64,000 bases of DNA from Burkholderiales bacterium (GTDB taxonomy: Bacteria; Pseudomonadota; Gammaproteobacteria; Burkholderiales; Burkholderiaceae_C), in contig JAEKLF010000034.1 of NCBI GenBank assembly GCA_019509985.1, positions 58,910 to 122,909 on the forward strand, in the 5' to 3' direction. The translations under genes and the position numbers were made by a program. Positions 23,956 to 33,231 of the stretch are shown piece after piece (position 1 is the first letter of the stretch; each line of letters starts with the position of its first letter). The notes below the pieces were generated by a model. It searched no databases. It was not told the origin of the DNA and was given only the letters and a program-made list of their open reading frames with translations.

Positions 23956-26900
23956 GCCTGCTGCTGCTCGGCCTCGGGCTGCTTTGCGGCCTTGCGCAGG
24001 CCGCGTCCAGCTACACCTTCCGCAGCGACAGCTACGCCTGGGAGACGGCTGCCAATGCCATCTCCACCTGGGACAAGACCTGCACCAGCTACCCCGGCGA
24101 CGACGACAAGGCAACGATCAACTTCTCGGGCGGCTTCAAGTTCCGCTTCGCGGGAATCGACTACACGTCGGTGCGCGTGCTGACCAACGGTGGCCTGCAG
24201 TTCGGCACCGACACGGGCTTCTTCCGCACCTACACCAACACCGCGCTGCCCGCCGGCACGGCCGGCAGCAGCAGCGGTTGCGCGGCCGCGGCGACGACCA
24301 ACGTCATCCTGGCCTACTGGACCGACCTCAACCCCAGCCAGGCCGGCAGTGGCGGCGTGACCTGGGAGCAAAAGGGCACGGCGCCCAACCGCTACCTCGT
24401 CGTGTCCTGGAACGGCGTCTACCAGTACAACACCAGCACGCCCTACACCTTCCAGATCATCCTGTACGAGAGCTCGTCCGGTGTGAACGGCGAGTTCAAA
24501 TTCCAGTACGGCAATGCCAACGCCACCGGCTCCCAGGCCACCATCGGCGTGCAGGTGAACAGCAGCGACTACACGCAGTACTCCTACAACAGCGGCTACA
24601 ACGCCAATGGCAGCGCCATCCGCTGGTTCGTGCCCAGCGGCACGCCGACGCGCCGCGCCGAATACCGCTTCGACGAATACAGCTACGCCGGCCGCGTCGG
24701 CGAGGTGGCCGACAGCAGCGGCAACAGCAACAACGGCGTGCGCGCGGGAGCGGCCACGACGGTGGCAGCCGGCTACGTCTGCCGCGGCCTCAGCATCCCC
24801 GCCGACGCGACCAGCGCCAGCCATGGCGTCGACACCCTGCTGGACGTCAACTCCGCCATCGGCGATTCCGGTGCCGTGACCTTCTGGTATTCAGCCAATA
24901 CGGCCTGGAACAACTCGGCCGCGACGCTGCTGGATGCGACGACCCAAACCGCCAAGCCCTTCTTCCTGGTGCGCCAGGGCGACGGCTCGCTGCGTGCGAC
25001 CGTCTCGGACGGCAACGGCCAATTGCTGTCGGCCGTCACCAGTGCGCAGAGCGTCAGCGCCGGCACCTGGAAGCACATCGCGATCAGCTGGCGCCTGTCC
25101 AGCGGCGCGGGTCAGAGCAGCCTGCGCATCTACATCAACGGCGTGCAGGCCGGCGCGGCCAGCGGCACGACGACCGGCAGCCTGGACGGCGGCATCGGCA
25201 CCCTCTTCGTCGGCGACAACCGCGGCGCGGCCCTGCCGGCCAACGGCACGAGCCGCTCGGCCAACGGCACCATCGACGAGATGCGCGTCTACAACTACGA
25301 GATCAGCGCACTGGAGCTGACGGCGGACATGAACCCGAGCCACACCTGCCCGCCGCCGCTGGATCATGTCGAAGCCGTTCCCAGCGCCACCGCGGGCAGC
25401 ACGTGCGCGCCGTCAACCGTCACCATCCGCGCCTGCAGCGATGCAGCCTGCAACACCGTCATGACCGGCTACAGCGGCACGGTCGTGCTCAACACCTCCA
25501 GCAGCCACGGCACCTGGGCTTTGGGCAGCGGCGGCGGCGGCTTCAGCGCCGGCGCCAGCAACAGCGGCAACGCCAGCTACACCTTCTCGTCGGCGGACCA
25601 GGGCGTGGCCCGCCTGACGCTGTCGCACAACCAGGCGCAAAACGTCACCGTCACGGCGGTGGACAGCCTGACGCCCAGCACCGCCACCACATCCGCCGCC
25701 ATCCAGTTCCGCGACAACGCCTTCGTCTTCAGCGAGGACGCCGGCGCCACCATCACCGGCACCTTCGTCGCCGTGGCCGGCAGGCCGCACGACATGCAGA
25801 TCTCGCTCATCAAGAAGGACGCGAGCAACAGCAACTGCGGCGTCGCAGCCGACTTCAGCGGCACCCGCAAGCTCAAGCTCTGGCGCACCGACAGCGGCGG
25901 CACCTGGACGGCGCCCAGCGTGCAATCGCCCACCTTGACCGTCGGCACCAGCCGGCCATCGGCCACCGCGGACTTCGCCTTCACGAACGGCGTGGCCACG
26001 TTCAACCTCCTCACCACCGACGTGGGCAACTACAGCTTCACCGTCGAGGACGACACCCAGACCTACACCCCCACCACCATCTCCGGCGGCAGCGCGACGC
26101 TGACCGTGCGTCCCTTCGTCATCGGCATCACCGGCATCGCGATGGGCAGCGTCATCAACCCGGGCGCGACCGCTCCATCCGCCTCGACGCCGGACAACAC
26201 CCGCTTCGGCGCAGCCGGTGCCCCTTTCGCCGCCACGCTGACCGCCTACCGCTGGAACAGCACTGCCGGCGACAACAGCGGGCAGCCGCTCGCCGGCGCC
26301 ACGCTGACCCAGGTCGCGGCCGGCGGTGTGGCGGCCGGCTTCAACGCACCGGTCACGCTCAAGCTGCTGACGACAGGCTTCACGCCGGCCGGTGGCAGCC
26401 CGGGCACGTTGTCCCATGCCAGCATCAGCGGCGGCTTCAGCGGCGGCGCGCTGACCGTGAGCAACCTGAGCTACAACGAAGTCGGCAGCATGAAACTCGA
26501 CACCCGCAACGCCACCAAGGTGGTCACCGGCTATCTCGGCACCACGGGGGCCGACGTCAGCGCGCTGGCGTTCGACGCCACGGGGGCGCAACAGCCTGTG
26601 GTGGGTCGCTTCGTGCCGGCGGGCTTCACGGCCGCGCTGCTGGCGCCCGTGCAGCGCAGCCAGCTCAGTTGCACGCCGGCCTCCACCTTCACCTATCTCG
26701 ACGAGAGCTTCATCCTCAAGTTCACGCTCACCGCCGTCAACGCGCAGGGCAATACAACGCAAAACTATGCCGGTAGCACCTTCGCGCGGCTCGACCTCGC
26801 CAGCGCCAACTTCAACCTCGCTGGCGTCGACACCACGGGCGGCGTCACCACGCGCTTTCCGGCCAGCCGGCTGAACGTCGGCGCCAGCGCCGGCGCCTGG

Positions 26901-27608
26901 CCCGCCGTCGGCGACTCGGCCGCCGGCACGGCCACGGTGACGCTGACCGCCGCCGCCAAGCGCGCCGCGGCACCCGACGGCCCCTTCAACACCGCACAGT
27001 TCGGCATCGCGCCTTCGGATCAGGACGGTGTCGGCATGGCAGCCTTCGATCTCGACACCGATGCCGCCGTCCCCGGCAACGACCGCACCAAGGTCGGGCA
27101 AATCCCGCTGCTGCACGGCCGGCTGCGCCTTCAAAATGGCATGAGCGCCGCCGGCCGCGATCTGAAGCTGGCACTGAGCGCGCAATCCTGGAACGGCACC
27201 GCCTTCGTCACCAACGCTTTGGACTCCTGCACCACCGTCACTGCCGCGAACCTGAGCTTCGGCAATTTCCGCAAGCAACTCGGCAGCGCCGACGCAAAGG
27301 CTCCCGGCAGCGTCACGGTGAACCCGATCGCGCCGACCTTCATCACGCTGACCAAGCCCAGTGGCAACCGCGTGGGCAGCATGGATGTCGCCATCGCGCT
27401 GGGCGCCGTCACCAGTCCGGTCGACACGTCCTGCCTGAAGACCGCCGGCGGCTGGACCGCCGCCACCCCCGCCACCGCCGGCCTCAATCTCGATGCCCTG
27501 CGCGGCGCCTGGTGCGGCAGCACCGCCACCAGCGATCCCAGCGCCCGCGCCACCTGGGGCCTCTACCGCGGCAGTGACGGTGTCGTCTACCAGCGGGAGA
27601 ACTATTGA
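23928..27608 (+). CDS. mshQ: MshQ-like large secreted adhesin of the MSH pilus
   Basis: A 1226-residue exported protein. A Sec signal peptide (MRSVRRFLLSLLLLGLGLLC, cleavage near AQA-A) leads into a nidogen-like beta region (TINFSGGFKFRFAGIDYTSV; AYWTDLNPSQAGSGG). A laminin-G/concanavalin-like domain lies at about residues 245-465 (WKHIAISWRLSSGAG, LRIYINGVQAG, TIDEMRVYNYEISALEL). Ig-like segments and a long C-terminal DUF6701-type region follow, ending WGLYRGSDGVVYQRENY. MshQ proteins lie at the end of MSH pilin operons and are thought to mediate surface or carbohydrate binding. The ATG at 23928 is the only start giving a signal peptide. Confidence 0.85.
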   Translation: MRSVRRFLLSLLLLGLGLLCGLAQAASSYTFRSDSYAWETAANAISTWDKTCTSYPGDDDKATINFSGGFKFRFAGIDYTSVRVLTNGGLQFGTDTGFFRTYTNTALPAGTAGSSSGCAAAATTNVILAYWTDLNPSQAGSGGVTWEQKGTAPNRYLVVSWNGVYQYNTSTPYTFQIILYESSSGVNGEFKFQYGNANATGSQATIGVQVNSSDYTQYSYNSGYNANGSAIRWFVPSGTPTRRAEYRFDEYSYAGRVGEVADSSGNSNNGVRAGAATTVAAGYVCRGLSIPADATSASHGVDTLLDVNSAIGDSGAVTFWYSANTAWNNSAATLLDATTQTAKPFFLVRQGDGSLRATVSDGNGQLLSAVTSAQSVSAGTWKHIAISWRLSSGAGQSSLRIYINGVQAGAASGTTTGSLDGGIGTLFVGDNRGAALPANGTSRSANGTIDEMRVYNYEISALELTADMNPSHTCPPPLDHVEAVPSATAGSTCAPSTVTIRACSDAACNTVMTGYSGTVVLNTSSSHGTWALGSGGGGFSAGASNSGNASYTFSSADQGVARLTLSHNQAQNVTVTAVDSLTPSTATTSAAIQFRDNAFVFSEDAGATITGTFVAVAGRPHDMQISLIKKDASNSNCGVAADFSGTRKLKLWRTDSGGTWTAPSVQSPTLTVGTSRPSATADFAFTNGVATFNLLTTDVGNYSFTVEDDTQTYTPTTISGGSATLTVRPFVIGITGIAMGSVINPGATAPSASTPDNTRFGAAGAPFAATLTAYRWNSTAGDNSGQPLAGATLTQVAAGGVAAGFNAPVTLKLLTTGFTPAGGSPGTLSHASISGGFSGGALTVSNLSYNEVGSMKLDTRNATKVVTGYLGTTGADVSALAFDATGAQQPVVGRFVPAGFTAALLAPVQRSQLSCTPASTFTYLDESFILKFTLTAVNAQGNTTQNYAGSTFARLDLASANFNLAGVDTTGGVTTRFPASRLNVGASAGAWPAVGDSAAGTATVTLTAAAKRAAAPDGPFNTAQFGIAPSDQDGVGMAAFDLDTDAAVPGNDRTKVGQIPLLHGRLRLQNGMSAAGRDLKLALSAQSWNGTAFVTNALDSCTTVTAANLSFGNFRKQLGSADAKAPGSVTVNPIAPTFITLTKPSGNRVGSMDVAIALGAVTSPVDTSCLKTAGGWTAATPATAGLNLDALRGAWCGSTATSDPSARATWGLYRGSDGVVYQRENY

Positions 27609-28597
27609 TGCGTTGGCCCTGGTCCACCCGCCGCAGCGCCCAGCGCCTGCTGGTACGCCGCGTCGGCGACCAGCAGGCCTTCGTGCTGACCGACGGCCCG
27701 CCGGGCGACGAGCCAGCACGCCTGCTGCGCTGGGGCCTCGTGGCCGCGGCCGACGCAAAGCCTGTCCCCGCCGGCGAGGCCATCGCGCTGCTGGATCCGG
27801 CCGACTACCAGATCCTCAAGGTCGACACGCCCAACGTGCCGCAGGAAGAGCTCAAGGCCGCGGCGCGCTGGCAGATCAAGGAGATGGTCGACGTCGACGT
27901 GGCCGACCTGACGCTGGATGTCATGCACGTGGGCGGCGACGTCGATCGGCCGCAGCGCCAGCTCTTCGTCGTCGCCGCGCGCAACAGCGCCATCAAGGCA
28001 TTGACGGTCGGCGCCGCCGCCCTGACCGACCAGGTCGGCATCGTCGACGTCTGGGAAACGGCACTGCGCAACCTGCTTGCGCACCAGGCGCGCACCGATG
28101 ACCTCGCCGCGCGTGCCTGCGCCGCCGTCTTCATCGACGAGCGCCATTGCCTGCTGCTCGTCTGCGCCGGCGACGAGCTTTTCTACACGCGCCGCCTCGA
28201 AGGCGACCCGGGCCTGCTGGCACGCGCCCGCGGCGAGCAGGCCGAGGCCGCCGTCGCCGAACTGCCGCTGGGCTTCGAGTACCAGCCCGGCGGCGCCTTC
28301 GACAGCAGCAGCACGCAGGAGTCGCCCCTGGTCGTCGAGCTGCAACGCTCCATCGATGTCTGGGAGCGCAGCTGGCCCGAGCTGCCCCTGGCCCGGCTCT
28401 ACGTCATGACGGCCGAGCACGGCCCCGAGGTCGCGACGCTGATCCAGCGCGAACTCGGCCAGCGCACCGTGGCGCTGAACCCGCTGGCGGCCTTCGCGCC
28501 CGAGGTGCCGGCTCCCGAAGGCAACGCCGCTCAAGCCCTGGCCGCATGCCTGCCGCTGCTGGGCGCGGCGCTGCGCACGGAAACGAGAAAGCTCTGA
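27608..28597 (+). CDS. mshI: MSH biogenesis protein MshI (PilM-like)
   Basis: A 329-residue cytoplasmic protein with the actin-like PilM/MshI pattern. The LLRWGLVAAADA and QILKVDTPNVPQEELKAAAR stretches resemble MshI, followed by WQIKEMVDVDVADLTLDVMH, DVWETALRNLLAHQ and an internal FIDERHCLLLVCAGDELFYT. PilM-like proteins bind the cytoplasmic tail of PilN and form the inner-membrane alignment complex. The start ATG at 27608 shares a base with the mshQ stop. It opens the mshI-J-K-L part of the locus. Confidence 0.78.
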   Translation: MRWPWSTRRSAQRLLVRRVGDQQAFVLTDGPPGDEPARLLRWGLVAAADAKPVPAGEAIALLDPADYQILKVDTPNVPQEELKAAARWQIKEMVDVDVADLTLDVMHVGGDVDRPQRQLFVVAARNSAIKALTVGAAALTDQVGIVDVWETALRNLLAHQARTDDLAARACAAVFIDERHCLLLVCAGDELFYTRRLEGDPGLLARARGEQAEAAVAELPLGFEYQPGGAFDSSSTQESPLVVELQRSIDVWERSWPELPLARLYVMTAEHGPEVATLIQRELGQRTVALNPLAAFAPEVPAPEGNAAQALAACLPLLGAALRTETRKL

Positions 28598-29283
28598 TGG
28601 CCCAGCAGATCAACCTGCTCACGCCCATCCTGCTGGCACCCAGGCGCTACTTCTCGGCGTTGACGATGCTGCAGGCCACCGGGCTGCTTCTGGTGGCGGG
28701 CCTCGCCGCGGCGCTGTGGCTGCAGCAGCGCGACCGCAGCGCCGAGGCCCAGCACCAGCAGCTGATGGCGCAGTACGCGGCCGAGCGCCAGCAGCTGATG
28801 GTCGCGCGCGCCTCGCTGCCCGCACCGCTGGACGCCGCGACCGTGCAGCAGCAACTGCTGCCGCTGGAGATGGGCAATGCCGAGCGCCGGGCGCTGCTGC
28901 AGACGCTGGGCGCCGACGGCGGCGGCAAGGCCGGCCAGCGCAACTCCGACCTGCTGGCGCTGATCGCGCGCAGCCTGCCCGAGTCGGCCTGGCTCAGCGA
29001 GCTGCGCTATGCGCCGGGCCGCGTCGAACTCATCGGCGGCACGCTGGACACGGCCGTGCTGCGCCCCTGGCTGGCCCAGCTCGCCGCCCACCCGCTGCTG
29101 GCCGGCCAGGAGCTGTCGGCCTTGCGAGTGGAGCGCCTGGGCGCGCCGGGCACCGAGGCGAGCAACAACCCGCTGTTGTCGCGCAGCGGCCCGCTGGCGA
29201 GCGCCACGGTGCCGGTCTGGGCCTTCCGCGTCGTCAGCGCGCCCGCCCTGCCCGCCAGTGCAGCCACGGGAGGTCTGCGATGA
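28597..29283 (+). CDS. PilN-like pilus alignment protein
   Basis: A 228-residue single-pass protein. The N-terminus AQQINLLTPILLAPRRYFSA and the membrane segment LQATGLLLVAGLAAALWLQQ match the PilN topology, in which the N-terminal INL(L) motif contacts PilM. A coiled coil and a periplasmic fimbrial assembly (FimN-like) domain follow, with LIARSLPESAWLSELRY. It sits between MshI (PilM-like) and a PilO-like protein, as in pilMNO. Start and stop overlap both neighbours by 1-4 bases. Confidence 0.78.
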   Translation: MAQQINLLTPILLAPRRYFSALTMLQATGLLLVAGLAAALWLQQRDRSAEAQHQQLMAQYAAERQQLMVARASLPAPLDAATVQQQLLPLEMGNAERRALLQTLGADGGGKAGQRNSDLLALIARSLPESAWLSELRYAPGRVELIGGTLDTAVLRPWLAQLAAHPLLAGQELSALRVERLGAPGTEASNNPLLSRSGPLASATVPVWAFRVVSAPALPASAATGGLR

Positions 29284-30038
29284 AGGCGCAGACCTCCATC
29301 GACCTGGCGCTGCTGCGCCGCCGCGTGGCGCCGCTGCAAAAGCGCTGGGAGCGCCAGGCCAAGCGCATCGACGGCTTGAGCCTGCGCGAGCGCGCCATCC
29401 TCTTCCTCAGCATCGCCGCGGTGCTGGCAGCCGTGTTCGACACGCTGGTGCTGTCGCCGCTGTCCACCCACGCCAAGCAGCGCCACGAGCAGCAGGCCCA
29501 GCAGGCCAGCGAAATCGGCCAGCTGCGCGAGCAGTTCGTCGCCAGCAGCCGCAGCGCCACCGACCCGACCGCGCAATTGCATGGCCAGCTCGACGCCGCC
29601 AAGGCCGAGCGCGTGCGCCTGGACGCCGAGCTGCGCCACGCCAGCACGATCAGCGAGGGCGAGGGCCTGTCGGTCGTGCTGCAACGCCTGCTGGCCCAGC
29701 AGCCCGGCCTGATGCTGGAGCGGCTGACGCTGCTGGACGACACGCCCGTCGTGGCGCCGCCGGTCTCCCTCGTCGGGTTGACGACTGGCGCCACGCCCGC
29801 ATCGGCACCCGCCACGCCGGCGCCGGTCCGCCCCGTGCTGCCGGCCATGGCGGGCATGAGCTGGCAGGGCGTGGAGCTGCAGGTGCAGGGCAGCTACCGC
29901 GACACGCAACGCTATCTGCAGGCGCTGGAGCGCGAGCTGCCCGGCCTGCGCTGGGGCGAGATGCGCCTGAGCGCGCCCGCCACCAACGAACCGCCACGGC
30001 TGCGGGCCCAGCTCTTCCTGCTCAAGGTGCAGCCATGA
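29280..30038 (+). CDS. mshJ: MshJ/PilO-like pilus alignment protein
   Basis: A 252-residue single-pass protein. A cytoplasmic stretch (about residues 1-40) precedes the transmembrane helix RAILFLSIAAVLAAVFDTLV, a Gln/Glu-rich coiled coil (KQRHEQQAQQASEIGQLREQ) and a ferredoxin-like periplasmic domain ending LQVQGSYRDTQRYLQALERE...LRAQLFLLKV. This is the architecture of MshJ/PilO, which dimerises with PilN and connects the platform to the secretin. A Pro/Ala-rich linker lies before the last beta segment. It overlaps both neighbours by 4 bases. Confidence 0.78.
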   Translation: MKAQTSIDLALLRRRVAPLQKRWERQAKRIDGLSLRERAILFLSIAAVLAAVFDTLVLSPLSTHAKQRHEQQAQQASEIGQLREQFVASSRSATDPTAQLHGQLDAAKAERVRLDAELRHASTISEGEGLSVVLQRLLAQQPGLMLERLTLLDDTPVVAPPVSLVGLTTGATPASAPATPAPVRPVLPAMAGMSWQGVELQVQGSYRDTQRYLQALERELPGLRWGEMRLSAPATNEPPRLRAQLFLLKVQP

Positions 30039-30442
30039 AGACCGCCTTGCTGGCCCTTGCCGCCCTGCTGCTCGCGGCCACCACCGCGCGTGCCGCAGAC
30101 GAATCCGCGCGTGACCCCACCGCCTGGCCGCCCGCGCTGCGCAGCGCCATGGCCGCAGCCTCTGCCGCCTCGGCCGCGTCTGCTGTCGAGCCCAGCGACA
30201 ACGCCATCCGCCAGGTCGTGTTCGTCAACGGTCACGCCTACGTCGTCCAGCGCGGTCGACGCTTCGGCATCGGCGAGCTGCTCGACGGCGCGCGCATCGA
30301 GCGCATCACCGAACAGGCCGTGTGGTTGCGCGAGGCCGGCCAGGTCCGCCGCGAGCCGCTGTACGGCGGCGTCGAGAAGCGCCTGCCCGCGCCGCCCTCC
30401 AAGGCGGCGGCCGGCATCAAGAAATCCAAGGAGAAGCCATGA
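30035..30442 (+). CDS. mshK: MshK-like periplasmic pilus protein
   Basis: A 135-residue exported protein: signal peptide (MKTALLALAALLLAATTARA), an Ala/Ser-rich linker, then a compact SH3-like/GspC-homology-like element (VVFVNGHAYVVQRGRRFGIG, RIERITEQAVWLREAGQVRR). It ends with Lys-rich KKSKEKP. MshK/PilP-type proteins link the inner-membrane alignment complex to the secretin in the periplasm. It sits between mshJ and the secretin gene, overlapping both by 4 bases. Confidence 0.75.
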   Translation: MKTALLALAALLLAATTARAADESARDPTAWPPALRSAMAAASAASAASAVEPSDNAIRQVVFVNGHAYVVQRGRRFGIGELLDGARIERITEQAVWLREAGQVRREPLYGGVEKRLPAPPSKAAAGIKKSKEKP

Positions 30443-32247
30443 AGGCCCCCGTTCCCCACGTGCCGCGCCTCCTGCTGCTGAGCGCCGCTGTCACCGCGCT
30501 GCTGGCCGGCTGTGCCGACAAGCCGCTGCAGGTGGCCCAGCCCAGCCAGGCGCTGCGCGAGGAGCTGCAGGCCCAGCGCAAGGCGGGGCCGGCCTCGGCC
30601 GCCTCCGCGGCGCAGGCCCCGGCCGTCGAAGCCCTGCCCGTGCCACCGCCCCCTCCCGCGCTGCCGCCCGAGCCGCGCTTCGACCTCATCGTCAACGGCG
30701 CCCCGGCGCGCGATGTCTTCCTGTCACTGGTCAGCGACACGCGCTACAGCATGCTCGTGCACCCGGCCGTGTCCGGCACGCTGTCGGTCACGCTCAAGGG
30801 CGTCACGCTGCGCGAGGCGCTGGACTCGATCCGCGATGTCTACGGCTTTGACTACGCCGTCGACGGTCGCCGCATCACCGTCTTCCCGCCCACGCTGCAG
30901 ACGCGCGTGTTCACGATCAACGCACTCGCCCAGCAGCGCAGCGGCCGCAGCGAGGTGCGCGTCAGCTCGGGCGCCGCGCCCGTCAGCAGCCAGAACAACA
31001 ACGGCAGCGGCAGCACGCCGAGTGCCGGCGGCAACGGCAACGGCGGCAGCACCAACACCGTGCTGCAGCAGGAGAGCAGCCAGCTCAGCACCAAGGTGTC
31101 CAGCGATTTCTGGGGCGAGACGACGGCGGCGCTGAAGGCCCTGGTCGGCAACGGCGAGGGCCGCGCCGTCATCACCAGCCCGCAGAGCGGCACCGTCGCC
31201 GTGCGTGCCATGCCCGACGAACTGCGGCACGTGGAGGCCTGGCTGAAGGCGACGCGCATCGCCGTCGAACGCCAGGTCATGCTGGAGGCCAAGATCGTCG
31301 AGGTCGAGCTGCGCGAGGGCTACCAGAGCGGCATCGACTGGTCCCGCATCGGCGACCGTGGCGCCATCGGCCAGACCAGCGCCAACCCGTCCATCCCGAG
31401 CGGCGTCAACAGCATCATCAACCCGCTGGTCAGCAACACGCGCGGCCTGCCGACGCTGTCCAGCGGCACACAAAGCCCCGCCTGGCAGGATCTCATCCCC
31501 CTGCCCTCGGCCGGCGGCGGCACCTTCGGCCTGGCGCTGTCGCGCGGCGGCTTCCAGGCGCTGCTGAGCTTCCTTGAAAGCCACGGCGACACGCAGATCC
31601 TGTCCAGCCCGCGCATCGCAACGCTGAACAATCAGAAGGCCGTGCTCAAGGTCGGCACCGACGACTATTTCATCACCGGCATCAGCGGCAGCAACACCTC
31701 CAACGCCACCAGCACCACGGGTTCGACGGGCACCACCAACCAGATCCCGACACTGACGCTGACGCCCTTCTTCAGCGGCATCGCGCTGGACGTGACGCCG
31801 CAGATCGACGCGGCCGACATGATCACGCTGCACATCCACCCGTCGGTGTCCAATGTGACCGAGAAGATCAAGCAGGTCGACCTGGGCTCGGTCGGCAACT
31901 TCCGCCTGCCGCTGGCTAGCGCCAGCGTCAACGAGACCGACACCGTCGTGCGCATCCCCGACGGCCAGATCGTCGCCATCGGCGGCCTGATGCAGATGGA
32001 AGCCTCGCGCCGCGGCTCGGGCCTGCCCGGTGCCGACAGCAACCCGTTGACGTCCATGCTGTTCGGCAACCGCGCCAACAGCGGCCGCAAGCGCGAGCTG
32101 GTCGTCCTCATCAAGCCCAGCATCATCCGCAGCGCCGAGGACTGGGAGCAGCACAACCGCCTCATCAGCGAGTCGCTGGACGACACCGAGAACCGCTCGC
32201 GCCGCGTGATCCGGCTGGATGGGACGGTGGTGGCGCCGCAGAAGTAA
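30439..32247 (+). CDS. mshL: MSH pilus outer-membrane secretin MshL
   Basis: A 602-residue secretin lipoprotein. The signal peptide ends LLAGC, giving a lipidated Cys at about residue 26. An STN/N0-type domain follows (FLSLVSDTRYSMLVHPAVSG, TLSVTLKGVTLREALDSIRD), then a Ser/Gly/Asn-rich linker and the secretin domain with RQVMLEAKIVEVELREGYQS, ILSSPRIATLNNQKAVLKVG, IALDVTPQIDAADMITLHIH and DGQIVAIGGLMQ...KRELVVLIKPSII. The ring forms the outer-membrane gate for the pilus. It is the last recognised msh gene; an unknown gene follows after 3 bases. Confidence 0.9.
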   Translation: MKAPVPHVPRLLLLSAAVTALLAGCADKPLQVAQPSQALREELQAQRKAGPASAASAAQAPAVEALPVPPPPPALPPEPRFDLIVNGAPARDVFLSLVSDTRYSMLVHPAVSGTLSVTLKGVTLREALDSIRDVYGFDYAVDGRRITVFPPTLQTRVFTINALAQQRSGRSEVRVSSGAAPVSSQNNNGSGSTPSAGGNGNGGSTNTVLQQESSQLSTKVSSDFWGETTAALKALVGNGEGRAVITSPQSGTVAVRAMPDELRHVEAWLKATRIAVERQVMLEAKIVEVELREGYQSGIDWSRIGDRGAIGQTSANPSIPSGVNSIINPLVSNTRGLPTLSSGTQSPAWQDLIPLPSAGGGTFGLALSRGGFQALLSFLESHGDTQILSSPRIATLNNQKAVLKVGTDDYFITGISGSNTSNATSTTGSTGTTNQIPTLTLTPFFSGIALDVTPQIDAADMITLHIHPSVSNVTEKIKQVDLGSVGNFRLPLASASVNETDTVVRIPDGQIVAIGGLMQMEASRRGSGLPGADSNPLTSMLFGNRANSGRKRELVVLIKPSIIRSAEDWEQHNRLISESLDDTENRSRRVIRLDGTVVAPQK

Positions 32248-32250
32248 GCG

Positions 32251-33213
32251 GTGGCGGGAAAGGTGGCCAGGTCCGCATCCGTGCCCATTCGTACAGCGTG
32301 GACGGTCGCAGCCGTCGCATTAGCGCTGGCCACAGGCAGCTGGCTACTGAACCGATCGGCCGAGGCGCCCACCCCGCCGCGGCCCCTGCCAGCCCCGCCC
32401 TCGCCAACGCTCCAGGGAGCGTTGCTACGGCCGGTCATCGACGCGAAGGCCGATGCCGCCACCCAGCCGGCGAGCGCCGCCATGCCGGCTGCGCTTCCCC
32501 CGTCCCAGCGCACGCCGGCCTCATCGACACCCGATGAACTGCGCACGGTGCAGCGTGCGCTGGAAGAGGGCGCGACGCCAGCGCAGGCGCGCAAGGCAGC
32601 CGAAGTGCTCGCGCGATGTGAGCATGCAAACGATGAAATCGAGTTTGCGTACGGCGTGCGCGACCAGGGCGGCCCGCTGCGGCAGACGTTCGAGAAGAAT
32701 CCTGGCTTCAACATGGACCAATGGATCAAGGAGAAGCAGGACGTGCAGCGACGCTGCCAGTTCTTCGACGCGGCCACCCTGGCGCGCAGGGGCGACTTTC
32801 TCAAGCGCGCCTACGAGGGAGAACTCCCTGGCATGGCGCTGGAGTACCTGCTGTGGCTCAACGCCCACGCCAACCAGGCCGCCGCCACACCGGAACTGCT
32901 CGGCAAGCTGCAGCGCGAGGTGCGGCAGACCGCCGAGGACGGCGACTTGGAGACGTTGTCGACCTACATCTATTCATTTGGCGCGCTGGGCGAGACGGCG
33001 ATGCAGCGGCAGGCCTACAAGGAAGCGTGGCTGCGCATTCTGATTGAAATGTCCGGCCCGGCGGCGACCAAGGAAAGCCGCGACTCGATGGAGAACGTCG
33101 AGAAGATGATGCGCCAAGGGCGCTGGGCGCCGCCGGCGCTGAGCGTCGACGAACAGCGCGAGGCCGACGCGCTGACGGAGCGCGTGGTTGATGCCTGGCG
33201 CAAGCGCCACTAG
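32251..33213 (+). CDS. Hypothetical membrane-anchored protein after mshL
   Basis: A 320-residue protein I do not recognise. One N-terminal transmembrane segment (AWTVAAVALALATGSWLLNR) precedes a Pro/Ala-rich linker (about residues 40-95) and a mainly helical soluble region with several short helical repeats. Two Cys (LARCEHAN and QRRCQFF) are spaced like a possible disulfide. The only start consistent with frame and spacing is GTG 32251, three bases after the mshL stop, so it is probably co-transcribed. It does not resemble MshM or MshN, the usual next genes. Periplasmic exposure is inferred from the single anchor; function unknown. Confidence 0.7.
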   Translation: MAGKVARSASVPIRTAWTVAAVALALATGSWLLNRSAEAPTPPRPLPAPPSPTLQGALLRPVIDAKADAATQPASAAMPAALPPSQRTPASSTPDELRTVQRALEEGATPAQARKAAEVLARCEHANDEIEFAYGVRDQGGPLRQTFEKNPGFNMDQWIKEKQDVQRRCQFFDAATLARRGDFLKRAYEGELPGMALEYLLWLNAHANQAAATPELLGKLQREVRQTAEDGDLETLSTYIYSFGALGETAMQRQAYKEAWLRILIEMSGPAATKESRDSMENVEKMMRQGRWAPPALSVDEQREADALTERVVDAWRKRH

Positions 33214-33231
33214 GAGGCTCCGGCCTCGCCG

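Noticed and set aside
25413..27758. Long minus-strand open frame opposite mshQ
   Set aside because: Glycine/arginine/alanine-rich translation without domains. It is a by-product of the GC-rich mshQ coding sequence.
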